Shown here: positions 11,664 to 24,262 of the stretch, piece by piece
How positions within the stretch are numbered: the stretch's first letter is position 1
Layout: every line of letters starts with the position of its first letter
Assembly: GCA_947179485.1 (NCBI GenBank)
Contig: OX359249.1
Span: 54,509,402-54,573,401, forward strand
Source: Allacma fusca
Lineage: Eukaryota; Arthropoda; Collembola; Symphypleona; Sminthuridae
DNA: 64,000 nt
Direction: 5' to 3'
Program-made: the position numbers and the translations under genes
Notes under the pieces: generated by a model
What the model saw: the letters and a program-made list of their open reading frames with translations, nothing else
The model's database searches: none
Told to the model about the DNA's origin: nothing

Positions 11664-12684
11664 TTAATACGGCGTTACAGATTTGTAGTGTGCTGGATTC
11701 GTATCCGAGAATCCTGGTTTGTCATCTTTGTGCAGAGCAGCGTCCAATGGCAGCCGGGTTTCACGGAACTTCATGATGTATCCATCGTCCTGGGGGTAGG
11801 CAACCAATACAGGAAGTTTGCCATCCTGATGGAAGATTGTAGAATCCTTGTCTCGAATAATGGTGTACTGCTTTCTCGCCATGACAATTTCGGAGAACAA
11901 GTTGTGGCTCCTGATATGTAGAGCACATCCGAAATAGTGTATTGGTGCCATTTGCCCCCAGATACGCATCCAAGGTGACAGTTCCTCTCCCCTCAGCTAC
12001 GTATGTTGCCATGACCCGAAATTCACCTTTGGGGCATCCTTCTCCGGGAAGAGCTGGAAGCTGGAGAACCACCCAAGTCGGCCGCAAATGTTATGTGTGA
12101 TCCACCGCTGCAACTCCTTTCCCTTCCTCTTCGACTTTTCAGTCAGGTTAGTTGCATTTTTTGCACGTGTTGGCTCTTCTTTTTTGATCTCCACGGAGTC
12201 CTCGAATATATCCTTGCTGACGGTAATCCTCTGCATCTCGGGTCCGCAAACATTCAGGCTGAAGGCGCGTACAAATTATGCCTTGTCCTCGTCCTCATCC
12301 TTGTGGAGCGATGGACAGTCTCGCTTAAAATGTCCCAATTTCCCACAGTTGTAGCATTTGCTCTGTCTTTTGGTCCTTTGCACCATCCTGGCGCCTCCGA
12401 TCTGGCCATTAGCTCTTAAAGCGGAATGCTTTGACTCCTTCATCTTTGATCTCCGCGTCGTCCCTTTCTCTCCTGCTGCTCTCATGCTTCTTCAGGGAGG
12501 ATAAGAGATTCGCCTTGGTCTGCATGTCTGCCGGTAGCGTGTCACAGGCCATCTGAAATTCATTGTACTCCTCCGGGAGACTGGACACGATTTTCTGGAT
12601 CAGCATCGCGTTGGCTTGCTTCATCTCCATTTCTTTCAAGGATTTCGCAATGGCTTCTAGACTAGACGTCGTCAAATGAGACAT
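11664..12684 (-). pseudogene. Decayed Ty1/copia-type gag-protease fragment
   Basis: Read on the - strand, the order is that of a copia polyprotein broken by frameshifts. The 91 codons from 12684 resemble the C-terminal part of a copia Gag (UBN2) domain (IVSSLPEEYNEF). In a second frame a CCHC zinc knuckle, CYNCGKLGHFKRDC, lies near 12340. Then come pieces of the protease and following region across 11664-12236 (a VAEGRGTVTL segment, then KQYTIIRDKDSTI in a further frame). At least three frames are needed, so no intact protein is made. No LTR was confidently found; the CT-rich stretch at about 12690-13110 upstream of gag is a possible degenerate LTR or leader. The element is an old relic, unlike the young BEL/Pao element at the other end of the window. 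Confidence 0.75.
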
Positions 12685-13448
12685 CTCTCATCCTACTAAT
12701 AGTACCTCTCTCGTCCTAAGTCTCTCGTCCCACTGAGTCTCGGTCCTACTAAGTGTGCGAAGATTACATATACAATGTATTTATTATGAGCACTCATGTA
12801 AGTACGTATTTTGACACGTGCCTGCCCGTACGTCCTACCTCGCCCGTTCCTGTCTATTCTTGTCTCAACAGGAATAATCCTGTCTCAACCTGAACTCACA
12901 ACCCTTACCATTCCAGGGCCTGAGAATACACACTCTCATGCCCACGAGGACTCTTCCTCCGACTCTCACACTTTACACACCTTACTATCTCTTCTCTCCC
13001 TCTTTACCCATTCGGATTTTCTTGGAATAAATACCAATCTTTCCTATTCAATTACGTCGTTAATCTCATCGTTCATTTCATTCACGCTACCATACAAGAG
13101 ATTAATACACTAAGATTCTGGTTCAGGATATTGCTAATGAAGGTATTGAAGACACTTTACCCAAGTATGGCTTTCAATATGTATTTACACAACAGTGCCC
13201 GTATACCTTGTAACCAATATTTCTAAAATACTTATATCATTAATGAATATGATTATGAGAATGACATTCAGTGGGCAGTACACTCTACTAGTAACGCTAT
13301 ATACAAACACGTCTATGATGTGAACAACAAACTGTATCTGAACTTAAACATTTGCTTTATTTTTAAGCGTATTGTAGCACAAATTCGAACATATTAATTG
13401 CCCACAAGTTTCAGCAAATTATATTTGATTACGATGTATGCATTTTTG
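12685..13448. other. Interval upstream of the copia relic
   Basis: About 12690-12760 repeats a CTCTCGTCCTA-like motif, and about 12810-13110 is CT-rich with an open frame of 100 codons (+) that has no recognisable domain. It may be leader or LTR sequence of the copia relic, but I could not find the second LTR. Nothing else is supported. Confidence 0.3.
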
Positions 13449-13456
13449 CTGTGGTG

Positions 13457-14334
13457 TAGGGCTCCTCACAATTTCAAGGAGCAATTGCAACTATCAATTT
13501 CAAATACAATTTCAATTCAATTTCAATAGATGATAATCTGCAAGTTGTAAATTGAAATCAATTTCAAATAAAAATGGATTTTTAGTTGTTGATTCAAATT
13601 CAATTACAAATCAACTATCAATTTAGTCATTATATTTGGAAACTTCCACAATTCCAATTTCAAATAGCTGCGTTGCCAAAAATTGATGTGAATGAACTAG
13701 TAAATGTTAAGGCAAGAATGCGCGCAAAGGCAGAAATGTGTAATCAAAGCGCGGATATTACTCAACTTCCCAAAGCAAATGACATCTTAATGTGCTGCTT
13801 ATTTCTTCTAATACAAAAGCAACGAAACACTGAAAAAGTAACTCCAATTCAAACCTAATGGGGAACCAACAATTACCGAATAAGAAAATCTGTTTGATCT
13901 TTAAATGATTAATTGTAAATACGATTCCAGGGACAAATTCGGGCGATATCTTTCAGATCACCATACAAAATCGACAGATCTGAAAATGGTGTTCTTAGTT
14001 TGCAGTTGGAAGGTGTATTAGTTGTTTAATTTCATAGCAAACAAATTGATCAGATGTAGCCAACACTGTTTTAGTCGAGTGTATTTTCATAACCAGTTTT
14101 TCTTTTGGTACACACGAGTAAGAATTTAAAAAAACAATTTCAATTCAATTTCAATTCAATTTCAATTTAAATTACAAGTCAATTTCAACTTGCTCAAGCT
14201 TTGAAAGTTGTAATTGACAATTCAACTATTGATGCTGATGATTGAAATTACCACTATAAATTGAATTGAAAATTCAATTTCAATTACAATTTCAATTTCA
14301 ACTAGCTCAATAAATTGAGTTGTGAGGAGCCCTA
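13457..14334. mobile_element. hAT-like miniature element with AATTTCAATT repeats
   Basis: The ends are TAGGGCTCCTCACAA and its reverse complement TTGTGAGGAGCCCTA, a perfect 15-bp inverted repeat. A perfect 8-bp duplication CTGTGGTG flanks it at 13449-13456 and 14335-14342. Both subterminal regions are built from AATTTCAATT repeats. The 90-codon ORF inside (13586-13858) has low complexity at its start and no recognised domain. Confidence 0.92.
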
Positions 14335-14342
14335 CTGTGGTG

Positions 14343-15850
14343 CCTCTCAGTCTAACGACCTAAATCACTCTCTGTTAGTATGTACGCAAAATGAACCTCT
14401 TACGTAAGCATAATATACACCCCAATGATTTGATTTCCCTAGGTTCTAAACAATTCCAATATGAATACCATAAAACATTGATTTTATTACATTTTTGATT
14501 GTATGAAATGTATTGAAAATATTCATGATGGGTCACAAGTGAAATAAAACTGACCCAAGTTTGGTGGATTGATATAATTCTATCATTCTGAAAGAGAACC
14601 ATTTGAAGTAACAAATTCAAAACGTTTAATCTTATAAGCAAATCCAAATTGGTTAAAACGGAATGACCTGACTGTGAAGATAATTTTGTCTCACAAACCA
14701 TATGAATGATCTCATGAGCTTTTGTTGAAAGAAGCGTTACAAAGCGTTAGAAGCGGTGGATGGTGGCAAATGTTACTGAATTTTTGCGCTGCGTAATACT
14801 TGAACATTACGGAACGTAAGTTTGACTTGATATGATGAGCCATAATGGTGAACATAACCGTTGGCATGTTTTATCTCTGAAAAACTTGTGTTAAAATCAT
14901 TCTTTCAGATGCTCAATCTTCTACGCAATCAAATAGTGCCTCCTAATCATTTCAAATCGAAATCCTCGATCGAGAATGTAAGATACTGCATTATTTTTAT
15001 CAAAAGATCTCATGACAGACTAAAACAAACAAGACCAGTAAGAAGGCATATTTCCGGAAGAAAAGTAACAAGAGCAAAGTATAGTCATTTCCATCAGTCG
15101 ATCTCCATTACGCGCCGGATGGATTTTGTAAGCAAAGGTCCCATGAGAAAATCGTCAATGAAGACGCAAAATAAGTCGGATGCATCTTTGATAAAATTCA
15201 AAATGGTTTACTGATCTTTGTGCTGTTAGGTCTAATTAAGCGGCTGCTAGTCACGCTCAGGTTAAATTGGTTTACTTGCAATTTTAGCAAAAGTCATTAT
15301 AAATTACATGCAGACACAGCAATCACATCATCCTATAGATCCTTTTGATTGATTAGAAACTACATGTAGACCATTTTCCCTTCAATTTTGAAACCAAGCA
15401 TTCCCCTTTGCGACTAGTAAAATTGCACACACGCAATTTTTGCTCTGATCAAGAATCCATCTATACAATTGTCGATATTCTATAAGGTTTTTTTGTCACA
15501 TAACAATTAATGACGGTCCCGGCAGCCTAGAGTTACCACTTGGAATGGTGTACTATTGGAATGATGGGATATTAAAACATTTTTGTCAGTGTTATTTTGG
15601 GACGCGATGCAGATGCATTATTTTGTTCCGAGGATTTCGGGACGCGAAGTAACTTTCTGCGGAACACTAGAGTAAAATTGTTGCCTGCAGAAGCTATAAC
15701 GGTTATGCAAAATGATATACGAGCATTTCACCTCGTTTTCACACCAATTCACAAATCGTGTATGAAAGCCTTTTGCAATTAATTAAAAATGGTATCTTAA
15801 CATTTTAACCGCGTAGTTTTTTAAGCCAAACCCGCTTCTAGTTCCATTCC
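14343..15850. other. Non-coding interval
   Basis: A 117-codon ORF at 14861-15214 (+) and a 108-codon ORF at 14375-14701 (-) have no features I recognise. An acceptor-like CTTTCAG lies near 14909, but its frame does not continue from the RA-domain exon. No gene is supported. Confidence 0.3.
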
Positions 15851-16592
15851 ATCGAATGATGTACTCCAATCCAGGAATTTTGTACATGATTTTTTTCATG
15901 TTGGACCCTATCGGTTTGGCGAGAGAGGTCGGGTCCTGCAAAGTGTCCATTCCCATTTCAACAATTCTCACAGGAATTCCAAACCAAATTCCGAGGTTGA
16001 TCCTTCACACCTAGTGCATCGATTGATGAACTCCAACCCAGGAATTTCGAACACGAATTTTTTCTTGTTGGACCCTGTCAGCTTAGCGGGAGAGTTCGGG
16101 TCCTGTAAAGTGTCCACTCCCATTTCAATAATTTTCAACGTAATTCCAAACGGAATAAAGAGGTTGATACTTCACACCTAGTGCATCGATTGATGTAATC
16201 CAATCCAGAAATCTCGAACATGAATTTTTCCAAGTTCGACTTTGTCGGCTTGGCGGGAGGCGTCGGGTGCTGCAAACTGTCTACTCCCATTTTAACAATT
16301 TTCAACGGATTTCCAAACTAAATACAGAGGTTGATCCTTCACGCCTAGTGCATCGATTAATATACTGCAATCCAGGAATTTCGAGGGAAGAGGTCAGGTC
16401 CTGCAAAGTGTCTACTCTCATTTCCGCAATTTTCAACGGAATTCCAAACGGAATACACAGGTTGATCGATGCACTAGGTGTGAAGACAGTGCATCGATTG
16501 ATGTAATACAATCCAGGAAATTCGAACAATTTTTTTCACTTCCGACCCTGTCGGCTTGGCGGGAGATGCCGGGTCCTACAAAGTGACTACTA
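15851..16592. repeat. 167-bp tandem satellite, about 4.5 copies
   Basis: The landmark ATCGA(A/T)TGATG recurs at 15851, 16018, 16185 and 16352, a constant step of 167 bp, then at 16493 after a rearranged 141-bp copy. Each unit contains GGAATTTCGAACATG, a GTCGGGTCCTGCAAAGTGTC block and TTGATCCTTCACACCTAGTG. The last unit holds a short inverted stretch (GATCGATGCACTAGGTGTGAAG) and runs directly into the 14-bp satellite. Confidence 0.93.
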
Positions 16593-19500
16593 TCATTCGA
16601 CCTTTTTTCGACCTATTTTTCGACCATATTTTTTCAAGCAGTTTTTTGAAATTATATTTTCGACCTTGTATTTTCTACCGTATATTTTCGACCATATTTT
16701 TTGACCACATATTTTCGACCTTATATTTTCGACCATATTTTGTCGACCTTATATTTTCGACCTTTTATTATTGATCTTATATTTTTGACCATATTTTTTC
16801 GATACTATTTTGGATCATGTTTTTTCGACCTTTTATTTTCGATCTTTTTTCGACCATATTTTTTTTACATTTTTTTCTACCTTATATTTTCGACCTTTTT
16901 TTACCATATTTAATCGACCATTTTTTTGATCTTATATATTTGACCTTTTTTCAACCATTTTTGTGAACTTTTTTTCGAACTTTTTTTCAAACATTTTTTT
17001 AACCATATAATTTCGACCATATTTTTTCAACCATATTTTTTCGACTTTATAATTTCGACCTTTTTTGACCATATTTTTGACCATATTTTTTCTACCTTTT
17101 TTTCAACCTTATATTTTAGACCTAGTATTTTAGACTATATTTTCGACCTTTTTTCGACCATATTTTTTCAAAGAGTTTTTTCAACAAGTTTTTTCAACAA
17201 GTTTTTTGAACCTATATTTTCGACCTAATATTTTCGACCATTCTTTGACCATAATTTTTCGACCTTATTATTTTGACCTTTTTTTGACCTTATATTTTAG
17301 AACTAGTATTTTAGACATATTTTCGACCTTTTTTTCGAACATATTTTTTCAACCATTTTTTCGACCTTTTTTCGAACTTATATTTTTGACACTATATTTT
17401 CGACATTATAATTTCCACCTTTTTTGACCATATTTTTCGACCATATATTTCTACCTTTTTTTCGACCTTTTTTCGACCTTATATTTTCGACTTTATATTT
17501 TTGACCCTATATTTTTGACCTTTTATAACCGACCTTAAATTTTTGACCATATTTTTCGGACCTTATATTTTCGACCTTTCTTTGGATCACATTTTTTCTA
17601 CACTTTTTTCTACCTGATATTTTCGACCTGTTTTTTGACCATATTTATTTGACCATTATTTTGAGCTTTTATATTCGACCTTTTTTCAACCAGTTTTTTG
17701 AACTTATTTTTTCGACCTTTTTTTCAAACATTTTTTTCGACCATATTATTTCGACCATATTTTTTCGACCTTATATTTTAGACCTAGTATTTTAGACATT
17801 ATATTTTCGACCTTTTTTTCGACCATATTATTTCAACCATATTTTTTCGAACTGATATTTTAGACCTAGTATTTTAGACATTATATTTTCGACCTTTTTT
17901 CGACCATATTATTTCAACCATATTTTTTCGAACTGATATTTTTGACATTTTTCGACCTTATATTTTCGACCTTTAATTTTTGACCCTTTTTTTTCGACCT
18001 TTTTTACCGACGTTATATTTTTGACCATATTCTTCGAACCTGATATTTTCGACCTTTCTTTGGACCATATTTTTTCTACATTTTTTTCTACCTTGTATTT
18101 TCCACCTTTTTTGACCATATTATTTCGACCATATTTTTTCGAGCTTATAATTTCGACCTTTTTTGACCGAATTTTTCGACCATTTTTTTGAACTTATTTT
18201 TCCGACCTGTTTTTCAAACATTTTTTTCGACCATATTATTTCGACCTTATATTTTCGACCTTATAATTTTGACCTTGTTTGACCTTATATTTTCGACCAT
18301 TTTTTTTGTCTTTTTTTGACCCTATACTTTTGACCACATATTTTCGACCTAATATTTTCGACCATTTTTCTTTGACTTTAATTTTTCGACCTTATTATTT
18401 CGACCTTTTGCGACCATATATTTTCGACCTAATACTTTCAAATATTTTTCTTGGACCATAATTTTTCGACCTTATTATTTTGACCTTTTTTTCGACTTTA
18501 TATTTTCGACCTTATATTGTAGACCTAGTATTTTAGACATTATATTTTTGACCTTTTTTTCGACCATATTATTTCAACCATATTTTTTCGACCTGATAAT
18601 TTCGATTTTTTTACCATAATTTTTGACCATATTTTTTCTACCTTTTTTTCGACCTTATATTTTCAACCTTTTTTCGATATTATATTACCGACTTTATATT
18701 TTGGACCCTTTATTGTCGACCTTTTTTTCGACCATTTTTTTTCGACCATATTATTCGACAATATTTTTTCGACCTTATAATTTTGACCTTGTTTGAAGAT
18801 ATTTTTCGACTATTTTTTTTCTTTCTTTTTTTCGACCTTATATTTTCGACCTTATATTTTCGACTTTTTATTTTCGACCCTATATTTTCGACCTTTTTTT
18901 CGACCATATTTTTTCGACCATATATTTTCGACTTAATATTTTCGACCATTTTTCTTCGACCATTATTTTTCGACCTTATTATCTTGACCTTTTTTCCGAC
19001 CTTATATTTTCGACCTTATATTTTAGACCTAGTATTTAGACATTATATTTTCGACCTATTTTTCGACCATATTATTTTGACCATATTTTTTCGACCTTAT
19101 AATTTGCACCTTTTTTGACCATATTTTTCGACCATATATTTCTACCTTTTTTTCGACCTTTTTTCGACCATATATTTTCGACTTCATATTTTTGACCCTA
19201 TATTTTCGACCTTTTATTACCGAACTTATATTTTTGACCATATTTTTCGGACCTGATATTTTCGACCTTTCTTTGGACCATATTTTTTCTACATTTTTTT
19301 CTACCTTATATTTTCTACCTTTTTTTTGACCATATTTAGTCGACCATTTTTTTGAGCTTATATATTCGACCTTTTTTCAACCATTTTGTTGAACTAATTT
19401 TTTCGAACTTTTTTTCAAAAATATTTTTCGACCATATTATTTCGACCTTATAATTTCGACCTTTTTTGACCGTATTTTTTCCGCCTTTCTTTCGACCTTA

Positions 19501-22074
19501 TATTTTCGACTTTATATTTTTGACCCTATATTTTCGACCATTTTTTCGACCATATATTTTGGACCATAATTTTCGACCTTATTATTTTGACTTTTTTTCG
19601 ACCTTATATTTTTGACGTTATATTTTCGACCTTATATTTTAAACCTAGTATTTTACACATTATATTTTCGACCTTTTTTTCGACCAAATCATTTCGACCA
19701 AATTTTTTCGACCTTATAATTTCCACCTTTTTTGACCATATATTTCTACCTTTTTTCGACCTTATATTTTCGACCTTGTTTCGACCATATATTTTCGACT
19801 TTATATTTTTGACCCCATATTTTCGACCTTTTATTACCGTCCTTATATTTTTGACCATATTTTTCGGACCTTATATTTTCGACCTTTCTTTGGACCACAT
19901 TTTATTCTACAATTTTTTCTACCTTGTTTTTCAAACATTTTTTTCGACCATATTATTTCGATCTTATTTTTTCGACCTTTTAATTTTGACCTTGTTTGAC
20001 CATATTTTTCGACCATTTTTTTCTCTTTTTTTGACCTTATATTTTCGACCATTTGTTTTGTCTTTTTTGACCTTATATTTTCGACCTTATATTTTCGATT
20101 TTATATTTTTGACCATTTTTCTTTGACCATAATTTTTTGACCTTAATATTTCGACCTTTTGCGACCATATATTTTTGACCTAATATTTTCAAATATTTTT
20201 CTTGGACCACAATTTTTCGACCTTATTATTTTGACCTTTTTTTCGACCTTATATTTTCGAGCTTATATTTTAGACCTAGTATTTTAGACATTATATTTTC
20301 GACCTTTTTTCCGACCATATTTTTTTGACCTTTTTGAACAACATATTTTTTCAACAAGTATTTTGAACCTATATTTTCGACCTTATATTTTCGACCATAT
20401 TTTTTCGACCACATTTTTTCAACCATTTTTTACGAACTTATATTTTCGACCGTTTTTTCGACCCTTTATTTCTGACGTTTTTTCGACCATATATTTTCGA
20501 TATTTTATTAACGACCTTATATTTTTGCCCATATTTTTTGGACCTTTCTGTGGAACATATTTTTTCTACAATTTTTTCTACCTTATATTTTCGACCTTTT
20601 TTTGACCATATTTATTCGACCATTTTTTTGAGCTAATATATTCGAACTTTTGTCAACCATTTTTTTAACTTATTTTTTCGACCATATTATTTCGACCATA
20701 TTATTTCAACCTTATAATTTTGACCTTCATTGACCATATTTTTCAAACATATTTTTTCTGCCTTTTTTCGACCTTATATTTTCGACCTAATATTTTCTAC
20801 CATTTTTCTTCGACCATTTTTTTTCGACCTTATAATTCGGACCTTATATTTTAGACATTATATTTTAGACCTTTTTTTCGACCATATTTTTTGGACCTTT
20901 TCTCCACCATATTTTTTCGAACCTATTTTCTACACCAAGTTTTTCTATACCAAGTTTTTTGAACCTATATTTTCGAACATGTATTTTCGACCATATTTTT
21001 GCGACCATATATTTTCGAGCTTATATTTTAGACCTTGTATTTTAGACATAATATTTTCGACCTTCTTTCGACCACATTTTTTCAAACATTTTTTACGAAC
21101 TTATATCTTCGACTTTTTTTTGACCTTATATTTTTGACCTTTTTTTGACCCTATATTTTCGACCTTATAATTTCGACTTTTTTTTACCATATTTTTCAAC
21201 CCTATATTTTTTTCGGCATAAAATTTTCTACCCTTTTTTCGACCTTATATTTTCGACCTTATATTGTAGACCTAGTATTTTAGACATTATATTTTCGACC
21301 TTTTTTCGACCATATTTTTTGACCCTTTTTCCACCGTATTTTTTCAACAAGTATTTTGAACCTATATTTTCGACCTTTTATTACCGACCATATCTTTTCG
21401 ACCACATTAATTCGACCTAATATTTTTGACCATAATTTTTTCACGTTAGCAGTTTGACCTTTTTTTCGACCTTATATTTTCGAGCTTATATTTTAGACCT
21501 GGTATTTTCGACCTTTTTTTCGACCAAATTTTTTAACCATTTTTTACGAACTTATATTTTCGACCTTATATTTTTGACCTTTTTTCGACCATATATTTTC
21601 GACTTTATATTTTTGACCCTATATTTTCGACCTTATATTTTGGAACTTTCTTTGGACCACATTTTTACTACATTTGTTTCTACCCTATATTTTCAACCTT
21701 TTTTTGACCATATTTACTCGACCATTTTTTATAGCTAATATATTTGACCTTTTGATAACCATTTTTTTAACTTATTTTTTCGACCATATTATTTCGACCA
21801 TTTTATTTCGACCTTATAATTTTGACCTTCTTTGAACATATTTTTTCTGCCTTTTTTCGACCTTATATTTTCGACCTTTTTTTCGACCTTATATTTCCGA
21901 CCTTTTTTCGACCTTATGTTTTCGACTTAATATTTTTGACCCTATATTTTCGACCTTTTATTACCGACCTTATATTTTTGACCAAAATTTTTTGACCCGA
22001 TATTTTCGACCCTTCTTTGGACCATATTTTTTCTACATTTTTTTCTACCTTATATTTTCGACCTTTTTTTACCA

Positions 22075-22315
22075 TATTTATTCGACCATTTTTTTGACCA
22101 TATTTATTCGACCATTTTTTTGACCATATTTATTCGACCATTTTTTTGACCATATTTATTCGACCATTTTTTTTGACCATATTTATTCGACCATTTTTTT
22201 GACCATATTTATTCGACCATTTTTTTGACCATATTTATTCGACCATTTTTTTGACCATATTTATTCGACCATTTTTTTGACCATATTTATTCGACCTTTT
22301 TTTTACCATATTTAT
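22075..22315. repeat. Local 26-27-bp tandem expansion within the satellite
   Basis: A unit formed by two variant monomers, TTTGACCATATTTATTCGACC plus a T run, is repeated head to tail about nine times with almost no change except for the length of the T run. This is much more uniform than the surrounding satellite and indicates a recent expansion. Confidence 0.9.
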
Positions 22316-22668
22316 TCGACCATTTTTTTGAGCTTATATATTCGACCTTTTTTGAACCATTTTGTTGTACTTATTTTTTCGACCTTTATTTTCAAACATT
22401 TTTGTCGACCATATAATTTCGACCTTTTTTGCCCATTTTTTCGACTATATTTTCTCGACTTTTTTTCTCAAAATTTTTTCTACCTTATATTTTCGACCTT
22501 ATATTTTAGACCTAGTATTTTAGACATATTTTCGACCTTTTTTTCGACCATATTTTTTCGACCTTATAATTTCGACCTTTTTTGACCATATTTTTCGACC
22601 ATATTGTTTCCATCTTTTTTCTCTTATATTTTTTTTCTACCTTATACTTTCGACCTTATATTTTAGAC

Positions 22669-23369
22669 TAGACATGTCAACTACGGTATCGTAGTACGGT
22701 AATACCGTAATTACCGTAAAAAATTGAGGTACGGTTTAGGTACGATAATTATCGGTTTTTTGAAGCGATATCGTAACTCCATACGATATCGTCAATCCAG
22801 CGGAAGGCTCATAAAATTGTGGTGTTACATACTCGAATTTTCATTAAAAAGAGTTATCTAAACCAAGTCGTGCGTCTAGTAATTCAAGTGTTTGGAGTCA
22901 TTTTTTGAGTTGGTCTGACATGCCGTCAGACCTGTTATGAGAAAGAGATTGGAAGTCACTTCCTAAATTAATATAAGTTTCGGTAAAGATTTAGTTTACG
23001 AAAAATTACTAGAAGATAGATCGAAGAATTCAGTATCGTTTCCTATATTTTGTGATTTTCATATTTTTCATACGAATGTAAAAAAGGTTTGATTTTTTTC
23101 AAACTAGCTTATTTTATAAGGAATTTCTGCACATTTAATACTCTCACATTAATTGACATCAAAGACGCTAAACTGATTGTTGAATAACTGATGTTGGATT
23201 TTTTACTTCATATCTTTACACACATACCATAAAAATCGACTTATATTCGTGTTTTTACCATAATCGGATTAATTTACGATACCGTACCTTAAAAATATTA
23301 CCGGAGTTTTTCCACTTTACGGTAACGGTAATTACGGTATTTTAAACCAGAACGGTATGAACATGCCTA
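22669..23369. mobile_element. hAT-like island, copy 1 (701 bp)
   Basis: It begins TAGACATGTCAAC and ends GAACATGCCTA, giving imperfect inverted ends TAG(A/G)CATGT. A perfect 8-bp duplication TTTTAGAC, itself satellite sequence, flanks it at 22661-22668 and 23370-23377. Both ends hold ACGGTAATACCGTAATTACCGT-like palindromic motifs. No ORF of note. This is the shorter form, lacking about 90 bp present in three of the other copies. Confidence 0.88.
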
Positions 23370-24262
23370 TTTTAGACCTAGTATTTTAGACATGATATTT
23401 TCGACCTTATATTTTCGACCATAATTTTTCGGCCTCATATTTTCGACCTAATATTTTCGACCCTGTATTTTCGACCTTATATTTTCGACCTTGTACTTGA
23501 GACATTATATTTTCGACCTTGTTTTGACCATATTTTTTTGACCTTTTTTGATCATATTTGTCGACCATATATTTCTCCCTTTTTTACGACCTTATATCTT
23601 CGAGTTTATATTTTTGACCCAATATTTTCGACCTTTAATAACCGACCTTATATTTTTGACTATATTTTTTGGACCTGATATTTTCAACTTTTCTTTGGAT
23701 AATATTTCTTCTACATTTTTTTCTACCTTATATTTTCGACATTTTTTTTGACCATATTAATTCGACCATTTTTTTGAGCATATATATTCGACCTTTTTTG
23801 AACCATTTTGTTGCACTTATTTTTTTGACCTTTATTTTCAAACATTTTTGTCGACCATATTATTTCGACCATATTTTTTTGACCATATAATTTCGACCTT
23901 TTTTGGCCATTTTTTTCGACCATATTTTTTCGTTTTTTTTTTCGCGTATTTTTTTCTACCTTATATTTTGTACCTTTTTCGACCATATTTTTTCGACCAT
24001 TTATTTTCAACTTATATTTTCGACCATTTTTCTTGGACCATTATTTTTCGACCATATTATTTTGACCTTTTTTTCGACCTTATATATTCGACTTTATATT
24101 TTTGACCCGATATTTTCGACCTATTTACGACCATATTTTTTCGACCATATATTTTCGACCTTATATTTTCGACCATAATATGTTGACCTTTTTTTCGACC
24201 TTATATATTCGAACTTATATTGTAGACCTGGGATTTGAGACATTATATTTTCGACCTTTTTT

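Noticed and set aside
14861..15214. 117-codon ORF with an acceptor-like site at about 14909
   Set aside because: No domain recognised, and the phase does not continue the RA-domain exon. Could be an exon of something unknown, but unsupported.
22669..23369. Independent transposition of each of the five islands
   Set aside because: Copies share the same insertion site and wider satellite flanks, so duplication of the array is the simpler explanation.
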